Shown here piece by piece: positions 1-8,067 of a DNA stretch of 64,000 nucleotides; positions within the stretch are counted from its first letter, which is position 1; every line of letters begins with the position of its first letter. The notes under the pieces are model-generated. The model was not told the origin of the DNA. It saw nothing but the letters and a program-made list of their open reading frames with translations, and did not search any database. The stretch is from an uncultured Roseobacter sp. (GTDB lineage: Bacteria > Pseudomonadota > Alphaproteobacteria > Rhodobacterales > Rhodobacteraceae). The translations under genes were made by a program, and so were the position numbers. Where the stretch lies: assembly GCF_947496515.1 (NCBI RefSeq), contig NZ_CANMDB010000009.1, forward strand, positions 62,001-126,000, in the 5' to 3' direction.

Positions 1-1
1 C

Positions 2-292
2 ACCATCATCGAGGACGATTGTTTTATCGGTGCGCGGTCCGAAGTGGTCGAAGGGTGCATCGTGCGCGAAGGCTCGGTGCTGGGCATGGGTGTTTTCATC
101 GGCAAATCCACCAAGATCGTGGACCGTGAGACGGGCGAGTTCACCTATGGCGAAGTGCCCGCAGGCTCGGTCGTGGTGGCAGGATCCATGCCGTCGAAGA
201 ACGGCGTGAACCTTTACTGCGCGGTGATCGTCAAGAAGGTGGATGCGCAGACCCGTTCCAAGACCTCGATCAACGAACTGTTGCGCGACTGA
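2..292 (+). CDS. dapD: DapD, tetrahydrodipicolinate N-succinyltransferase (C-terminal part)
   Basis: This is the C-terminal 96 residues of a gene that begins before the window. The enzyme succinylates tetrahydrodipicolinate in the succinylase branch of lysine and meso-diaminopimelate synthesis in the cytoplasm. The visible part shows left-handed beta-helix hexapeptide repeats ([16 protein letters not shown], then [17 protein letters not shown]) and the usual C-terminal strand region with GSMPSKNG. It ends six bases before the next small gene and lies just upstream of dapE, which takes the same pathway further, so an operon is likely. No internal disruption is seen. The identification is firm because motif order and C-terminus match the family and the neighbour is dapE. 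Confidence 0.93.
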   Translation, partial: TIIEDDCFIGARSEVVEGCIVREGSVLGMGVFIGKSTKIVDRETGEFTYGEVPAGSVVVAGSMPSKNGVNLYCAVIVKKVDAQTRSKTSINELLRD

Positions 293-298
293 CGGGCG

Positions 299-658
299 AT
301 GGCCAACCCGAAAAAACCCTCTCGCCAGCAGGTCTATACGCTGGTCGTACAGATCGGTCGCAAGGCCGGGGATGGCCTGCCCGAGGGGGCGAGCGGTGCG
401 GGGCTCGTGGTTTTTGCCAGCGGTGTGGACGAGGCCGAAGCCGTGCGCGAGACGGTCGCCGTGCTGAAACAGGCGGAGACGGCGCCGCTGGATGTCACGG
501 GCTATGGCACGCTGGCCGAACGGCAGGCCGAAGGTCATGAGATCAGCGAAGAAGAACAGGGTCTGATGCAGCGCGCGCTTGATGAAAACGCCGTCATAAT
601 CGCGCAGATGGAGCCCTTTTACGGCGACGCGCCCGACCCGGACGCGACCCTTCAGTGA
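299..658 (+). CDS. Conserved-looking hypothetical protein between dapD and dapE
   Basis: A 119-residue protein of unknown function. The ATG lies six bases after the dapD stop and the stop lies 16 bases before dapE, so it is probably cotranscribed with lysine biosynthesis. The N-terminus is short and basic ([11 protein letters not shown]), followed by an alternating strand/helix pattern ([11 protein letters not shown], then [23 protein letters not shown] by residue 60) and an acidic C-terminal half. No signal peptide, membrane segment or metal motif is seen. Base composition and codon use match the neighbours, so it does not look transferred. I do not recognise the family and assign no function. 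A small soluble accessory protein is all that can be said. Confidence 0.75.
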   Translation: MANPKKPSRQQVYTLVVQIGRKAGDGLPEGASGAGLVVFASGVDEAEAVRETVAVLKQAETAPLDVTGYGTLAERQAEGHEISEEEQGLMQRALDENAVIIAQMEPFYGDAPDPDATLQ

Positions 659-674
659 ACCGAAAGGCAGCGAT

Positions 675-1820
675 ATGACCTCGACAGACCCTGTGAGCCT
701 GACAGCTGATCTGGTGCGCTGCGCCTCGGTCACTCCCGCGGACGAAGGGGCGCTCGATGTTCTGCATGATCTGTTGAGCGGCGCCGGGTTCGACTGCGCC
801 TGGGCCGATCGGGGCGGTATCCGCAACCTCTTTGCCCGTTGGGGGCCGAAGGGTCACGCGCGGACCTTCGGGTTCAACGGTCACACGGATGTGGTGCCCG
901 TGGGAGATGAGGCCGCCTGGACCAAGCCGCCCTTTGGGGCCGAGATCCACGATGGTGTGCTCTACGGGCGCGGGGCCACGGATATGAAATCAGGTGTTGC
1001 AGCATTCGCGGCGGCTGCTGTCGATCTGGTGACGCTGTCGCCCCCCGATGGTGCCGTGATCCTCGCAATCACCGGTGATGAGGAAGGCGACGCGACCGAT
1101 GGTACCACCGCTCTGCTGGCGCATATGGAGGATATGGGCGAACGGATGGACGTCTGCCTGGTGGGTGAGCCGACCTGCCCCGACACCATGGGCGAGATGA
1201 TCAAGATCGGGCGGCGCGGGTCGATGTCCGCCTGGATCCGGGTCATCGGGACGCAAGGCCACGCTGCCTACCCGCACCGGGCGCTTAATCCGCTGCCCGC
1301 GATGATGCGGCTGATGGACCGGCTGGCAAGCCACCAGCTGGATCAGGGCACGGAACACTTTGACCCGTCGACGCTGGCCGTTGTCACGGTCGACACCGGC
1401 AATCCAGCCACCAACGTCATCCCGGCGGAGTGTCGCGCGACCGTCAACATCCGCTTTAACGATACCCATAGCGGTGCCTCGTTGACCACGTGGATCGAGC
1501 AGGAGATCGCCCGGATAGAGGCAGAGTTCGGTGTGCGTACCGAGCTCAAGGTCAAGATCTCCGGTGAGAGCTTCCTGACCCCGCCCGGCGCGCTTTCGAC
1601 CCGCGTTGCAGACGCGATCAAGGCCGAGCTGGGCGTGACACCGGTACTGTCCACCAGCGGCGGTACGTCGGATGCACGCTTCGTCAAGGACCACTGCCCT
1701 GTGGTGGAGTTTGGCCTTGTCGGGCGGTCGATGCATCAGGTGGACGAACATGTGGAGATCGCCCATATCCGGCAGTTGAAAGCCGTCTACGGGCGCATTC
1801 TGGCCGATTATTTCGCGTGA
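675..1820 (+). CDS. dapE: DapE, succinyl-diaminopimelate desuccinylase
   Basis: A 381-residue M20-family zinc hydrolase that removes succinate from N-succinyl-LL-2,6-diaminopimelate, giving LL-diaminopimelate for lysine and peptidoglycan. Expected metal-site motifs are present in order: GHTDVVP with His70, [10 protein letters not shown] with Asp103, and [12 protein letters not shown] with glutamates near 136-137. VGEPTC follows, and a C-terminal [11 protein letters not shown] block precedes the late metal-binding region. The length is normal for the family. The dimerisation (lid) domain fits the middle region (about residues 180-290). The gene follows dapD and a small hypothetical, and its stop overlaps the GTG of the next gene by four bases (GTGA), which suggests translational coupling. 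Confidence 0.96.
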   Translation: MTSTDPVSLTADLVRCASVTPADEGALDVLHDLLSGAGFDCAWADRGGIRNLFARWGPKGHARTFGFNGHTDVVPVGDEAAWTKPPFGAEIHDGVLYGRGATDMKSGVAAFAAAAVDLVTLSPPDGAVILAITGDEEGDATDGTTALLAHMEDMGERMDVCLVGEPTCPDTMGEMIKIGRRGSMSAWIRVIGTQGHAAYPHRALNPLPAMMRLMDRLASHQLDQGTEHFDPSTLAVVTVDTGNPATNVIPAECRATVNIRFNDTHSGASLTTWIEQEIARIEAEFGVRTELKVKISGESFLTPPGALSTRVADAIKAELGVTPVLSTSGGTSDARFVKDHCPVVEFGLVGRSMHQVDEHVEIAHIRQLKAVYGRILADYFA

Positions 1821-2239
1821 GCTTGCGGATCGAACAGACCCGCGACATCGCGACCTGCCAGCGGTTACGCGCAGAGGTGTTCACCGGGGAACAAGGCGTG
1901 TCCGAGGCGGATGAGGTCGATGGGCGCGACGGCGACGCGCTGCATCTGTTGCTGTGGGAAGGCGACTGTGCCCAGGGCACGGCCCGTATGCTGATCCTGG
2001 ACGACACTGCCAAGATCGGACGGGTGTGCATCCTGGCCGAAGCGCGTGGCAGGGGGCTGGGGGCTGCGCTAATGCGCGCGGCGCTGACACTGGCGCGCAA
2101 CCAGCCGGGTGTGACACGCGCCAGGCTTGGCGCGCAGCTCTCCGCGCTGACCTTCTACGAAGCGCTCGGGTTCACGGCAGAAGGCCCGGTCTACGATGAT
2201 GCCGGGATCGACCACCGCGATATGGTCCGGGATTTGTGA
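1817..2239 (+). CDS. ElaA-like GNAT family N-acetyltransferase
   Basis: A 140-residue GCN5-related acetyltransferase that would transfer acetyl from acetyl-CoA to an unknown amine. The acetyl-CoA pyrophosphate loop is [15 protein letters not shown] near residues 75-90. The C-terminal [18 protein letters not shown] and the early [18 protein letters not shown] resemble the ElaA/YjcF-type subfamily. The start is a GTG overlapping the dapE TGA (GTGA), and the gene ends in the same kind of overlap with the next one, so it is tightly coupled in the dap operon. Substrate cannot be told from sequence. The link to lysine synthesis is positional only. Confidence 0.85.
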   Translation: MSLRIEQTRDIATCQRLRAEVFTGEQGVSEADEVDGRDGDALHLLLWEGDCAQGTARMLILDDTAKIGRVCILAEARGRGLGAALMRAALTLARNQPGVTRARLGAQLSALTFYEALGFTAEGPVYDDAGIDHRDMVRDL

Positions 2240-2832
2240 AACCCTGGCTCGTCATCATGTTGAAGGAACCTCGCCCGGGCCGGGTAAAGACACGGCTGGG
2301 GCGCGACATCGGGCTGGTCCCCGCCGCCTGGTGGTTCCGCCATCAGGCCGGGTCACTCATCCGCCGCCTGCAGGACCCCAGATGGGATCTAGTGCTCGCG
2401 GTCAGCCCCGACCGCGAGGGGATGCTGAGCCGTGTCTGGCCCGCGCATCTTCGCCGGATGCCGCAGGGCCGCGGCGATCTGGGGGAGCGCATGGCGCGTG
2501 CTTTGAGATGCGGGCACGGGCCGGTATGTATCATCGGCGCCGATATCCCCGGCATCCTGCCCGCTCATATCGCGCGGGCCTTCACCGCTCTGGGGGGCGC
2601 GGATGTGGTCTTTGGCCCTGCGCCAGACGGTGGCTACTGGCTGATCGGGTCACGGCACCCGCGCTGTCTGCCGTCGACGCTCTTCAAGGGCGTGCGCTGG
2701 TCGACGGAACATGCGCTCGACGATACGGCGGCCAGCCTTGGCAATGCCCGCGTCGCCTATGTGGATGTTTTGCGCGACGTGGACGAGGCCCGCGATTTGA
2801 CCATGACGGCACCGGGTGCGCGTGCTACCTGA
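2236..2832 (+). CDS. DUF2064 / TIGR04282-type glycosyltransferase-like protein
   Basis: A 198-residue nucleotidyl/glycosyl-transferase-fold protein. Features seen are the N-terminal [20 protein letters not shown], which resembles nucleotide-sugar transferases (K-x-P-xx-G-x-VKTRL), the GDLGERMARAL block, CIIGADIPGI (metal-binding Asp) and a PDGGYWLIG block typical of the family annotated as rSAM/selenodomain-associated transferase 1. The GTG start overlaps the previous stop (GTGA) and the stop lies six bases before rnr. Family members are often linked to arsenosugar or radical-SAM pathways, but no such partner occurs here, so the substrate is unknown. Confidence 0.82.
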   Translation: MKPWLVIMLKEPRPGRVKTRLGRDIGLVPAAWWFRHQAGSLIRRLQDPRWDLVLAVSPDREGMLSRVWPAHLRRMPQGRGDLGERMARALRCGHGPVCIIGADIPGILPAHIARAFTALGGADVVFGPAPDGGYWLIGSRHPRCLPSTLFKGVRWSTEHALDDTAASLGNARVAYVDVLRDVDEARDLTMTAPGARAT

Positions 2833-2838
2833 GGGGGT

Positions 2839-5094
2839 ATGAACCGCATCCCCACAAAACCCGAAATCCTCGACTGGATCAGCGAAAACCCGACCCAGAC
2901 GGCGAAGCGCGATATCGCCAAGGCCTTTGGAATCAAGGGCGCGGCACGGATCGACCTGAAACGCGTGCTCAAGGAACTGGAGGCCGACGGGCATCTGGAA
3001 AAGCGCAAGCGCAGTTACCGGGACCCGGACCGTCTGCCGCCGGTCAGCGTGCTGCAGGTGACGGGACCGGATGCGGATGGAGATCTTTTTGCCAAACCGA
3101 TGGAATGGCACGGCGACGGGGTGGAGCCTGTGGTGATCGTGGTGCCGCGTGCCTCGGATCCTGCACTCGGTGCAGGCGACCGCATTCTCGCACGGTTGAC
3201 GCTGATCAAGGGCGAGGAGCATCACTACGAGGCGCGGCTCATTCGCCGCATCGGTACTAACCCGCGCCACGTGCTCGGTGTTTTTCGCAAGACGGCCGAA
3301 GGCGGTCGAATCCTGCCGGTGGACAAGGGCTCCGACAAGGAATGGCAAGTGCCCGAAGGCGCGACCCACGGTGCGCAGGACGGCGAGCTGGTGCAGGCAG
3401 AGCTGGCTGGTCCCAAGACCCGCATGGGCCTGCCGCGCGCGCGCATCACCGAACGTCTGGGCGATCCCTCTGCGGCGCGTGCGGTATCGCTGATCGCGAT
3501 CCACCAGCACGGCATCCCCGACAGCTTTCCCGATGACGTGATGTCGGAGGCGGACCGCGCCGAACCGCTCGGCCTTAAGGGCCGGGAGGATCTGCGCGAC
3601 CTGCCGCTGATCACCATCGACCCGTCCGACGCCCGAGATCACGACGATGCCTGCTATGCCCATGCCGACGAGGATCCGGCGAACGAAGGCGGTCACGTTG
3701 TCTGGGTCGCCATTGCCGATGTGGCCGCCTATGTCACGCCCGGCTCCGCGCTGGATCGGGAGGCGCGGCTGCGCGGTAACTCCACCTATTTTCCCGACCG
3801 TGTGGTCCCGATGCTGCCCGATCGTCTGTCAGGGGACCTTTGTTCCTTGCACGAAGGGGTGCCGCGCGCCTGTATCGTAGTGCGCATGGTTCTTGATGCG
3901 GACGGCAACAAGCTGGGGCACGCGTTCCATCGCGGGCTGATGCGCTCGCCCGCGTCACTCCACTACGAGGAAGTGCAGGCTGCAATCGACGGCGCACCTA
4001 ACGACCGCTGCGGGCCACTGTTGGAGCCAGTGCTAAGGCCCCTTTACGCAGCATACGAAGCGCTTGCCGCTGCCCGCGAAAGACGCCAGCCGCTGGATCT
4101 CGACCTGCCGGAACGGCGCATCGTGCTGGATGACGCAGGGCAGGTGACGTCCGTCCAGTTCAAGGACCGGCTGGATGCGCACCGGCTGATCGAGGAATTC
4201 ATGGTGCTGGCGAACGTCTGCGCCGCAGAGACGCTGATCGCCAAAAAGACCCCGCTGCTCTTTCGGGTGCACGAGGAGCCGAGCGCCGAGAAGCTCGACG
4301 CGCTGCGCGAAACCGCTAAGGCAAGCGGCTATGCATTGGCCAAGGGGCAAGTGCTGAAGCCCGCGCACCTGAACCGGCTGTTGCACGAGGCCGCGGGATC
4401 GGACGAGGCGGAGCTGATCAACATGTCCACCCTGCGCTCCATGACGCAGGCCTACTACGCGCCGCAGAACCTCGGCCATTTCGGGCTGGCGCTGGCGCGC
4501 TACGCGCATTTCACCTCCCCCATCCGGCGCTACGCCGATCTGGTCGTGCACCGGGCGCTGATCAGCGCGCACGGTTGGGGCAAGGACGGCTTGCAAGGCG
4601 TCGATGAAGACGAGCTGACCACCACGGGCACCCATATCTCGGACACCGAGCGCCGCTCCATGATCGCGGAGCGTGATACCACCGACCGCTACATGGCGGC
4701 GTATCTGAGCGAACGGGTGGGCAACGAATTCGAGGGACGGATCAGCGGCATCGCCCGTTTTGGCATCTTTGTGAAGCTTGATGAAACTGGTGCCGATGGT
4801 CTGGTGCCGATGCGCGCCATCGGACAGGAGTATTTTCACCACGACGCTGAGACCAATAGCCTGATGGGGGCCGATACCGGCCTGACGATTCGGCTGGGTC
4901 AGCGGGTCACGGTCCGCCTGGCCGAGGCGCTGCCCACCACCGGTGGCATCGCGTTGGAGCTCTTGTCGCTGGAAGGGGAGGCGCTGCCGCAGGGGCGCGT
5001 GTCTCCCGCGGGGCGCACGCCGCGGCGGGGTCGGCCCAAGCCGCGGCGCAAAACCGACAAGGCCAAGCGCAAGCTCAAGCGCAGCCGCAGCTAG
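2839..5094 (+). CDS. rnr: Ribonuclease R
   Basis: A 751-residue processive 3'-to-5' exoribonuclease that degrades structured RNA. Domains in order: an N-terminal winged-helix segment (residues 1-60), cold-shock/OB regions (about 65-200), the RNB catalytic domain starting near 250 with LITIDPSDARDHDDACYA (candidate Mg-binding aspartates 261, 267, 269, 270), a C-terminal S1 domain (EGRISGIARFGIFVKLDE), and a strongly basic tail rich in Arg/Lys. Length and domain order are those of RNase R rather than RNase II. It follows the DUF2064 gene by six bases and ends the plus-strand run. The GST gene converges on it with two bases between the stop codons. Confidence 0.96.
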   Translation: MNRIPTKPEILDWISENPTQTAKRDIAKAFGIKGAARIDLKRVLKELEADGHLEKRKRSYRDPDRLPPVSVLQVTGPDADGDLFAKPMEWHGDGVEPVVIVVPRASDPALGAGDRILARLTLIKGEEHHYEARLIRRIGTNPRHVLGVFRKTAEGGRILPVDKGSDKEWQVPEGATHGAQDGELVQAELAGPKTRMGLPRARITERLGDPSAARAVSLIAIHQHGIPDSFPDDVMSEADRAEPLGLKGREDLRDLPLITIDPSDARDHDDACYAHADEDPANEGGHVVWVAIADVAAYVTPGSALDREARLRGNSTYFPDRVVPMLPDRLSGDLCSLHEGVPRACIVVRMVLDADGNKLGHAFHRGLMRSPASLHYEEVQAAIDGAPNDRCGPLLEPVLRPLYAAYEALAAARERRQPLDLDLPERRIVLDDAGQVTSVQFKDRLDAHRLIEEFMVLANVCAAETLIAKKTPLLFRVHEEPSAEKLDALRETAKASGYALAKGQVLKPAHLNRLLHEAAGSDEAELINMSTLRSMTQAYYAPQNLGHFGLALARYAHFTSPIRRYADLVVHRALISAHGWGKDGLQGVDEDELTTTGTHISDTERRSMIAERDTTDRYMAAYLSERVGNEFEGRISGIARFGIFVKLDETGADGLVPMRAIGQEYFHHDAETNSLMGADTGLTIRLGQRVTVRLAEALPTTGGIALELLSLEGEALPQGRVSPAGRTPRRGRPKPRRKTDKAKRKLKRSRS

Positions 5095-5096
5095 GC

Positions 5097-5804
5097 TCAG
5101 GATCCGGCGGTGTCGGGCAGCAGTGCATCAATGCGCCGGATGTAAGGCATCAGAACAGGATCCTGGCGGATCCGCTCGGATAACAGCGTTTCACCGGGCA
5201 TCGCGATGGCGGCGCTGATCATCGGCCCGACAGAGGCATCTGCCGCGGTGGGCTGATCCCCAAACAGGAACGGGCTCTGATCCACGCGCGCTGCAATCGC
5301 CAGCAGGTCGGGTTCAATGCGGTCCAGCCTCTGGCTTTCGTTGAACCGCCCCAGCCCCTGCGCATTGAGGCCCAGCATCAGCTGCTTGCGGATCCGCGAC
5401 GTAACGAGCCCGCGCAGCACGCGCGGGATCATTGAGAAATAGGTGTCCCGGATGATGGGCCATTGGGCGTCATTGCCCCAGCGGTCCATGACCACGTGAA
5501 AGTAGATGTGCTCCTCCGCCATGCGGATGAAGGCGCGGGCGGTAGACTTGTCCAGCGTGGACAGGCCGGGTTCAAAGGCGGCACCCTGGCTTTCCAGATA
5601 GGCGCGGATGGCATCGCTGTCGGCGATGATTTCCCCGTCCACCCGGATCACCGGCAGTTTTTGAAAGGGCATCTTGCGCGGGTCCAGTTGATCTTCGCGT
5701 TGCCACGTCGCGCCCGCCTGATCCAGCAAGAGCGCCACCTTGGTGCAAAAGGGGCTGGCGGAGAACTGACCAAAGGTAGCCGGATAGGTGACGAGCGTAA
5801 TCAT
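5097..5804 (-). CDS. Glutathione S-transferase family protein
   Basis: A 235-residue two-domain GST-like protein. The N-terminal thioredoxin-fold domain begins MITLVTYPATFGQFSASPFC and carries KLPVIRVDGEIIADSDAI, the cis-Pro and glutathione-binding SD motif. The helical C-terminal domain contains PFLFGDQPTAADASVGPM. The start was set at the ATG preceded by GAAAGGA rather than a longer frame reading into the divergent promoter region. It is transcribed away from a YafY-type regulator, with 81 bp between the two starts, so that regulator is a likely controller. The substrate is unknown. The serine-rich FSASPFC segment may supply the active-site hydroxyl or thiol. Confidence 0.87.
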   Translation of the reverse strand: MITLVTYPATFGQFSASPFCTKVALLLDQAGATWQREDQLDPRKMPFQKLPVIRVDGEIIADSDAIRAYLESQGAAFEPGLSTLDKSTARAFIRMAEEHIYFHVVMDRWGNDAQWPIIRDTYFSMIPRVLRGLVTSRIRKQLMLGLNAQGLGRFNESQRLDRIEPDLLAIAARVDQSPFLFGDQPTAADASVGPMISAAIAMPGETLLSERIRQDPVLMPYIRRIDALLPDTAGS

Positions 5805-5823
5805 GAGAGATGATCCTTTCCTG

Positions 5824-5854
5824 TTGACAGTTGGGTAGGGTGTCATGCTGTCAA
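5824..5854. promoter_or_regulatory. Inverted repeat between GST and YafY regulator genes
   Basis: TTGACAG at 5824-5830 and its exact complement CTGTCAA at 5848-5854, separated by 17 bp, lie in the 81-bp gap between two divergent starts. The position suits an operator for the divergent WYL regulator. The TTGACA halves also look like -35 boxes facing both ways, but no good -10 sits at the matching distance. Confidence 0.45.
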
Positions 5855-5885
5855 TTTCTGGCATGAGATGTGATAGGTGTGGGGT

Positions 5886-6605
5886 ATGAGCCGCACACAC
5901 CGCCTTTTCCAGATGATGCAGACCCTGCGCCGCCTGCCGCCGCCTGTGACAGCCGCCCAACTGGCGCAGGAAATGCAGAAATCGCCCCGCACGATCTATC
6001 GCGACATCGATGCGTTACGCAGCATGGGGGCTGTGATCGACGGTGAGGCGGGCTTTGGCTATACGCTGATTGAAGACGCCGCAATGCCGCCTCTGGGCTT
6101 TGAGGATGATGAGTTGGAGGCGCTGGTGCTGGGGCTGCGGGACGTCACCATGATCGCCGATCCGGCCTTGGCCAAGGCCGCAGGCTCGGCGCTGGCCAAG
6201 ATCAAGGCGCGGGTGCCGCCGCGACAGGCCCACCGGTTGCAATATGCCGTGCTCGACGCGCATCGTTTTGTCAGGCCGCCCGCGATCAGCATCGATGCAG
6301 CTGTCCTGCGGGCTGCAACCTGGGACGAGGTGGCGGTGCGCTTTTGCTATCGTGACCGTCGCGGGGCGGATACGCTGCGCAGTGTCGATCCGTTGGGTCT
6401 GGTCTATCTCGACAACACCAATGTGCTGTTGGCGTGGTGTCATCTGCGCCAGGATTTCCGCACCTTCCGGCTCGACCGGATGCAGGATCTGGAACGCACG
6501 ACCCAGAGCTTTCGGCCGCGCCGGGTGCCGATGCTGCGCGCGCATCTCGCGCTCATCCGTGAGCAGATGGAAAAAGCCGCCGAGAGCGGCGTAACCTTCG
6601 ATTGA
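5886..6605 (+). CDS. YafY-type HTH/WYL-domain transcriptional regulator
   Basis: A 239-residue DNA-binding regulator. The N-terminal helix-turn-helix covers about residues 1-60 (RLFQMMQTLRRL, AAQLAQEMQKSPRTIYRDI) and matches the HTH_11 type. The C-terminal WYL ligand-sensing region (from about 130) shows VRFCYRDRRGADTLRSVDP, with LVYLDNTNVLLAWCHLR near its core. The ATG at 5886 is preferred to an upstream GTG because the protein then starts MSRTHRLFQ, as relatives do. It is divergent from the GST gene, and the shared gap contains a 7-bp dyad, so control of itself and the GST is likely. The inducer cannot be predicted. Confidence 0.88.
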   Translation: MSRTHRLFQMMQTLRRLPPPVTAAQLAQEMQKSPRTIYRDIDALRSMGAVIDGEAGFGYTLIEDAAMPPLGFEDDELEALVLGLRDVTMIADPALAKAAGSALAKIKARVPPRQAHRLQYAVLDAHRFVRPPAISIDAAVLRAATWDEVAVRFCYRDRRGADTLRSVDPLGLVYLDNTNVLLAWCHLRQDFRTFRLDRMQDLERTTQSFRPRRVPMLRAHLALIREQMEKAAESGVTFD

Positions 6606-6674
6606 ATTCTTTCGAAAGCAGCCGATCTGGCGTAGACTGGCCCCAATCAATAATGAGCAGCGGTAGGTCACAAT

Positions 6675-8006
6675 ATGCGAAGAACAGCGGTGTGCGCAGT
6701 CGTTCTGGCGACTGGTTTGATGGGAATGGCGGCGGCAGCATTTGAAGCGCAGCCCTTGTTGAGACCTGTGGTGCGGCCCGCGCCGCCGCAGCTGGAAACG
6801 GTGCAGAAGGTGGCCGCGGCGATCAGACCGCAGCTGCGGCCCTCGGGTCTTGCACCGGCTCCGCTGCAAGCGACGCAAACGGCCAGCAATCAGGGTCTGG
6901 CGCGCTGGATCGACGGGTTTGAGCGACGCGCGCGCGCGCAGGGCATCCGGTCCGAGACGCTGCGCGCGGCGTTCGACGGGGTGCGCTATGATCCGGATGT
7001 GATCCGGCGCGACCGCAATCAGTCGGAGTTTACCAAGACCATTTGGGAATATCTCGACAGCGCGGTATCCGACACGCGCATCCGCAATGGCAAGGCGGCC
7101 CTGCGCGACCATCGCCGGACGCTTGACGCCATTGAGGCGCGCTACGGGGTGGAGAAGGAGGTCGTCGTGGCTGTCTGGGGGCTGGAAAGCGCCTACGGTG
7201 AGTACCGCGGCAGCAACGATGTGATCCAGTCACTGGCCACGCTCGCTTATGACGGGCGGCGGGGCAAATTCTTTGAGGAGCAGTTGATCGCCGCCCTCAA
7301 GATATTACAGAACGGCGATACCAGCCCGCGCAACATGACCGGCAGCTGGGCGGGCGCCATGGGGCATACTCAGTTCATCCCCACGTCCTTTCTGGCCTAT
7401 GCCGTTGATTTCACCGGCGACGGGCGGCGCGACATCTGGTCCGACGATCCCACCGATGCGTTGGCCTCCACCGCGGCTTACCTCAAGCGGTTCGGGTGGG
7501 TCACAGGACAGCCCTGGGGTGTCGAAGTGCGGTTGCCGCAAGGGTTCGACTACGCGCAGGCCAGCCGCAAGATCACCCGGTCGCCCGCAGAGTGGGCAAG
7601 CCGCGGGGTGGTCGGAACCGACGGGCGCGCTGTGCCGAACTACGGCAATGCGTCGATCCTGCTGCCCGCAGGGGGGCAGGGAGCGGCTTTCATGATCTTC
7701 AAGAACTTCAGTGTCATCGAGCGGTACAATACGGCCGATGCTTATGTGATCGGTGTTGGGCATCTGAGCGACCGGATCGAGGGCGGACCTGCGATCCAGG
7801 CGAGCTGGCCGCGCGGGGACCGGGCGCTGAGCTTTGCCGAGCGCAAGGAGCTGCAGCAGCGCCTGACACGCGCCGGGTTCAGCACGAAAGGGGTGGACGG
7901 CCGGATCGGCCCGAACACGATTGCCGCGGTGCGCGCCTATCAGCGCAGTCAGGGGTTGGTGCAGGATGGCTACGCGTCATTGAGATTACTTCAGAGGTTG
8001 CGCTAG
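6675..8006 (+). CDS. MltB-type lytic murein transglycosylase with peptidoglycan-binding domain
   Basis: A 443-residue exported enzyme that cleaves the MurNAc-GlcNAc bond of peptidoglycan with 1,6-anhydro ring formation. An N-terminal signal peptide (MRRTAVCAVVLATGLMGM, Ala-rich end) has no lipobox Cys, so the protein is probably periplasmic rather than a lipoprotein. The SLT_2/MltB domain follows with catalytic Glu171 in WGLESAYGEYRG, then GSWAGAMGHTQFIPTSF and FTGDGRRDIW. A C-terminal peptidoglycan-binding domain (about residues 380-443) includes VDGRIGPNTIAAVRAYQ. It stands alone on the plus strand and converges with an ABC permease gene. Confidence 0.92.
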   Translation: MRRTAVCAVVLATGLMGMAAAAFEAQPLLRPVVRPAPPQLETVQKVAAAIRPQLRPSGLAPAPLQATQTASNQGLARWIDGFERRARAQGIRSETLRAAFDGVRYDPDVIRRDRNQSEFTKTIWEYLDSAVSDTRIRNGKAALRDHRRTLDAIEARYGVEKEVVVAVWGLESAYGEYRGSNDVIQSLATLAYDGRRGKFFEEQLIAALKILQNGDTSPRNMTGSWAGAMGHTQFIPTSFLAYAVDFTGDGRRDIWSDDPTDALASTAAYLKRFGWVTGQPWGVEVRLPQGFDYAQASRKITRSPAEWASRGVVGTDGRAVPNYGNASILLPAGGQGAAFMIFKNFSVIERYNTADAYVIGVGHLSDRIEGGPAIQASWPRGDRALSFAERKELQQRLTRAGFSTKGVDGRIGPNTIAAVRAYQRSQGLVQDGYASLRLLQRLR

Positions 8007-8018
8007 CGGCGGGTGCGG

Positions 8019-8050
8019 GAGCCTCCGGCGGGAGTTTATCTGGCAAGATG
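8019..8050 (+). terminator. Possible terminator-like element after the transglycosylase gene
   Basis: Between converging genes lies a short hairpin, CTCC-GGCG-GGAG (8023-8034), followed by TTTATCTGGCAAGATGAA. From memory, this CCTCCGGCGGGAG-TTTAT...GATGAA pattern recurs downstream of genes in Rhodobacterales. The stem is short, so termination strength is uncertain. Confidence 0.4.
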
Positions 8051-8067
8051 AAAGAGCCGGAAGCGCT

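Noticed and set aside
2650-3696. Open frame of 348 codons antisense to rnr
   Set aside because: No motif, no ribosome site, and it covers the RNB domain coding region of rnr.
5824-5854. TTGACA halves as real -35 promoter boxes
   Set aside because: The hexamers 17 bp away (GCTGTC and ACTGTC) are not -10-like in either direction; the dyad reads better as an operator.
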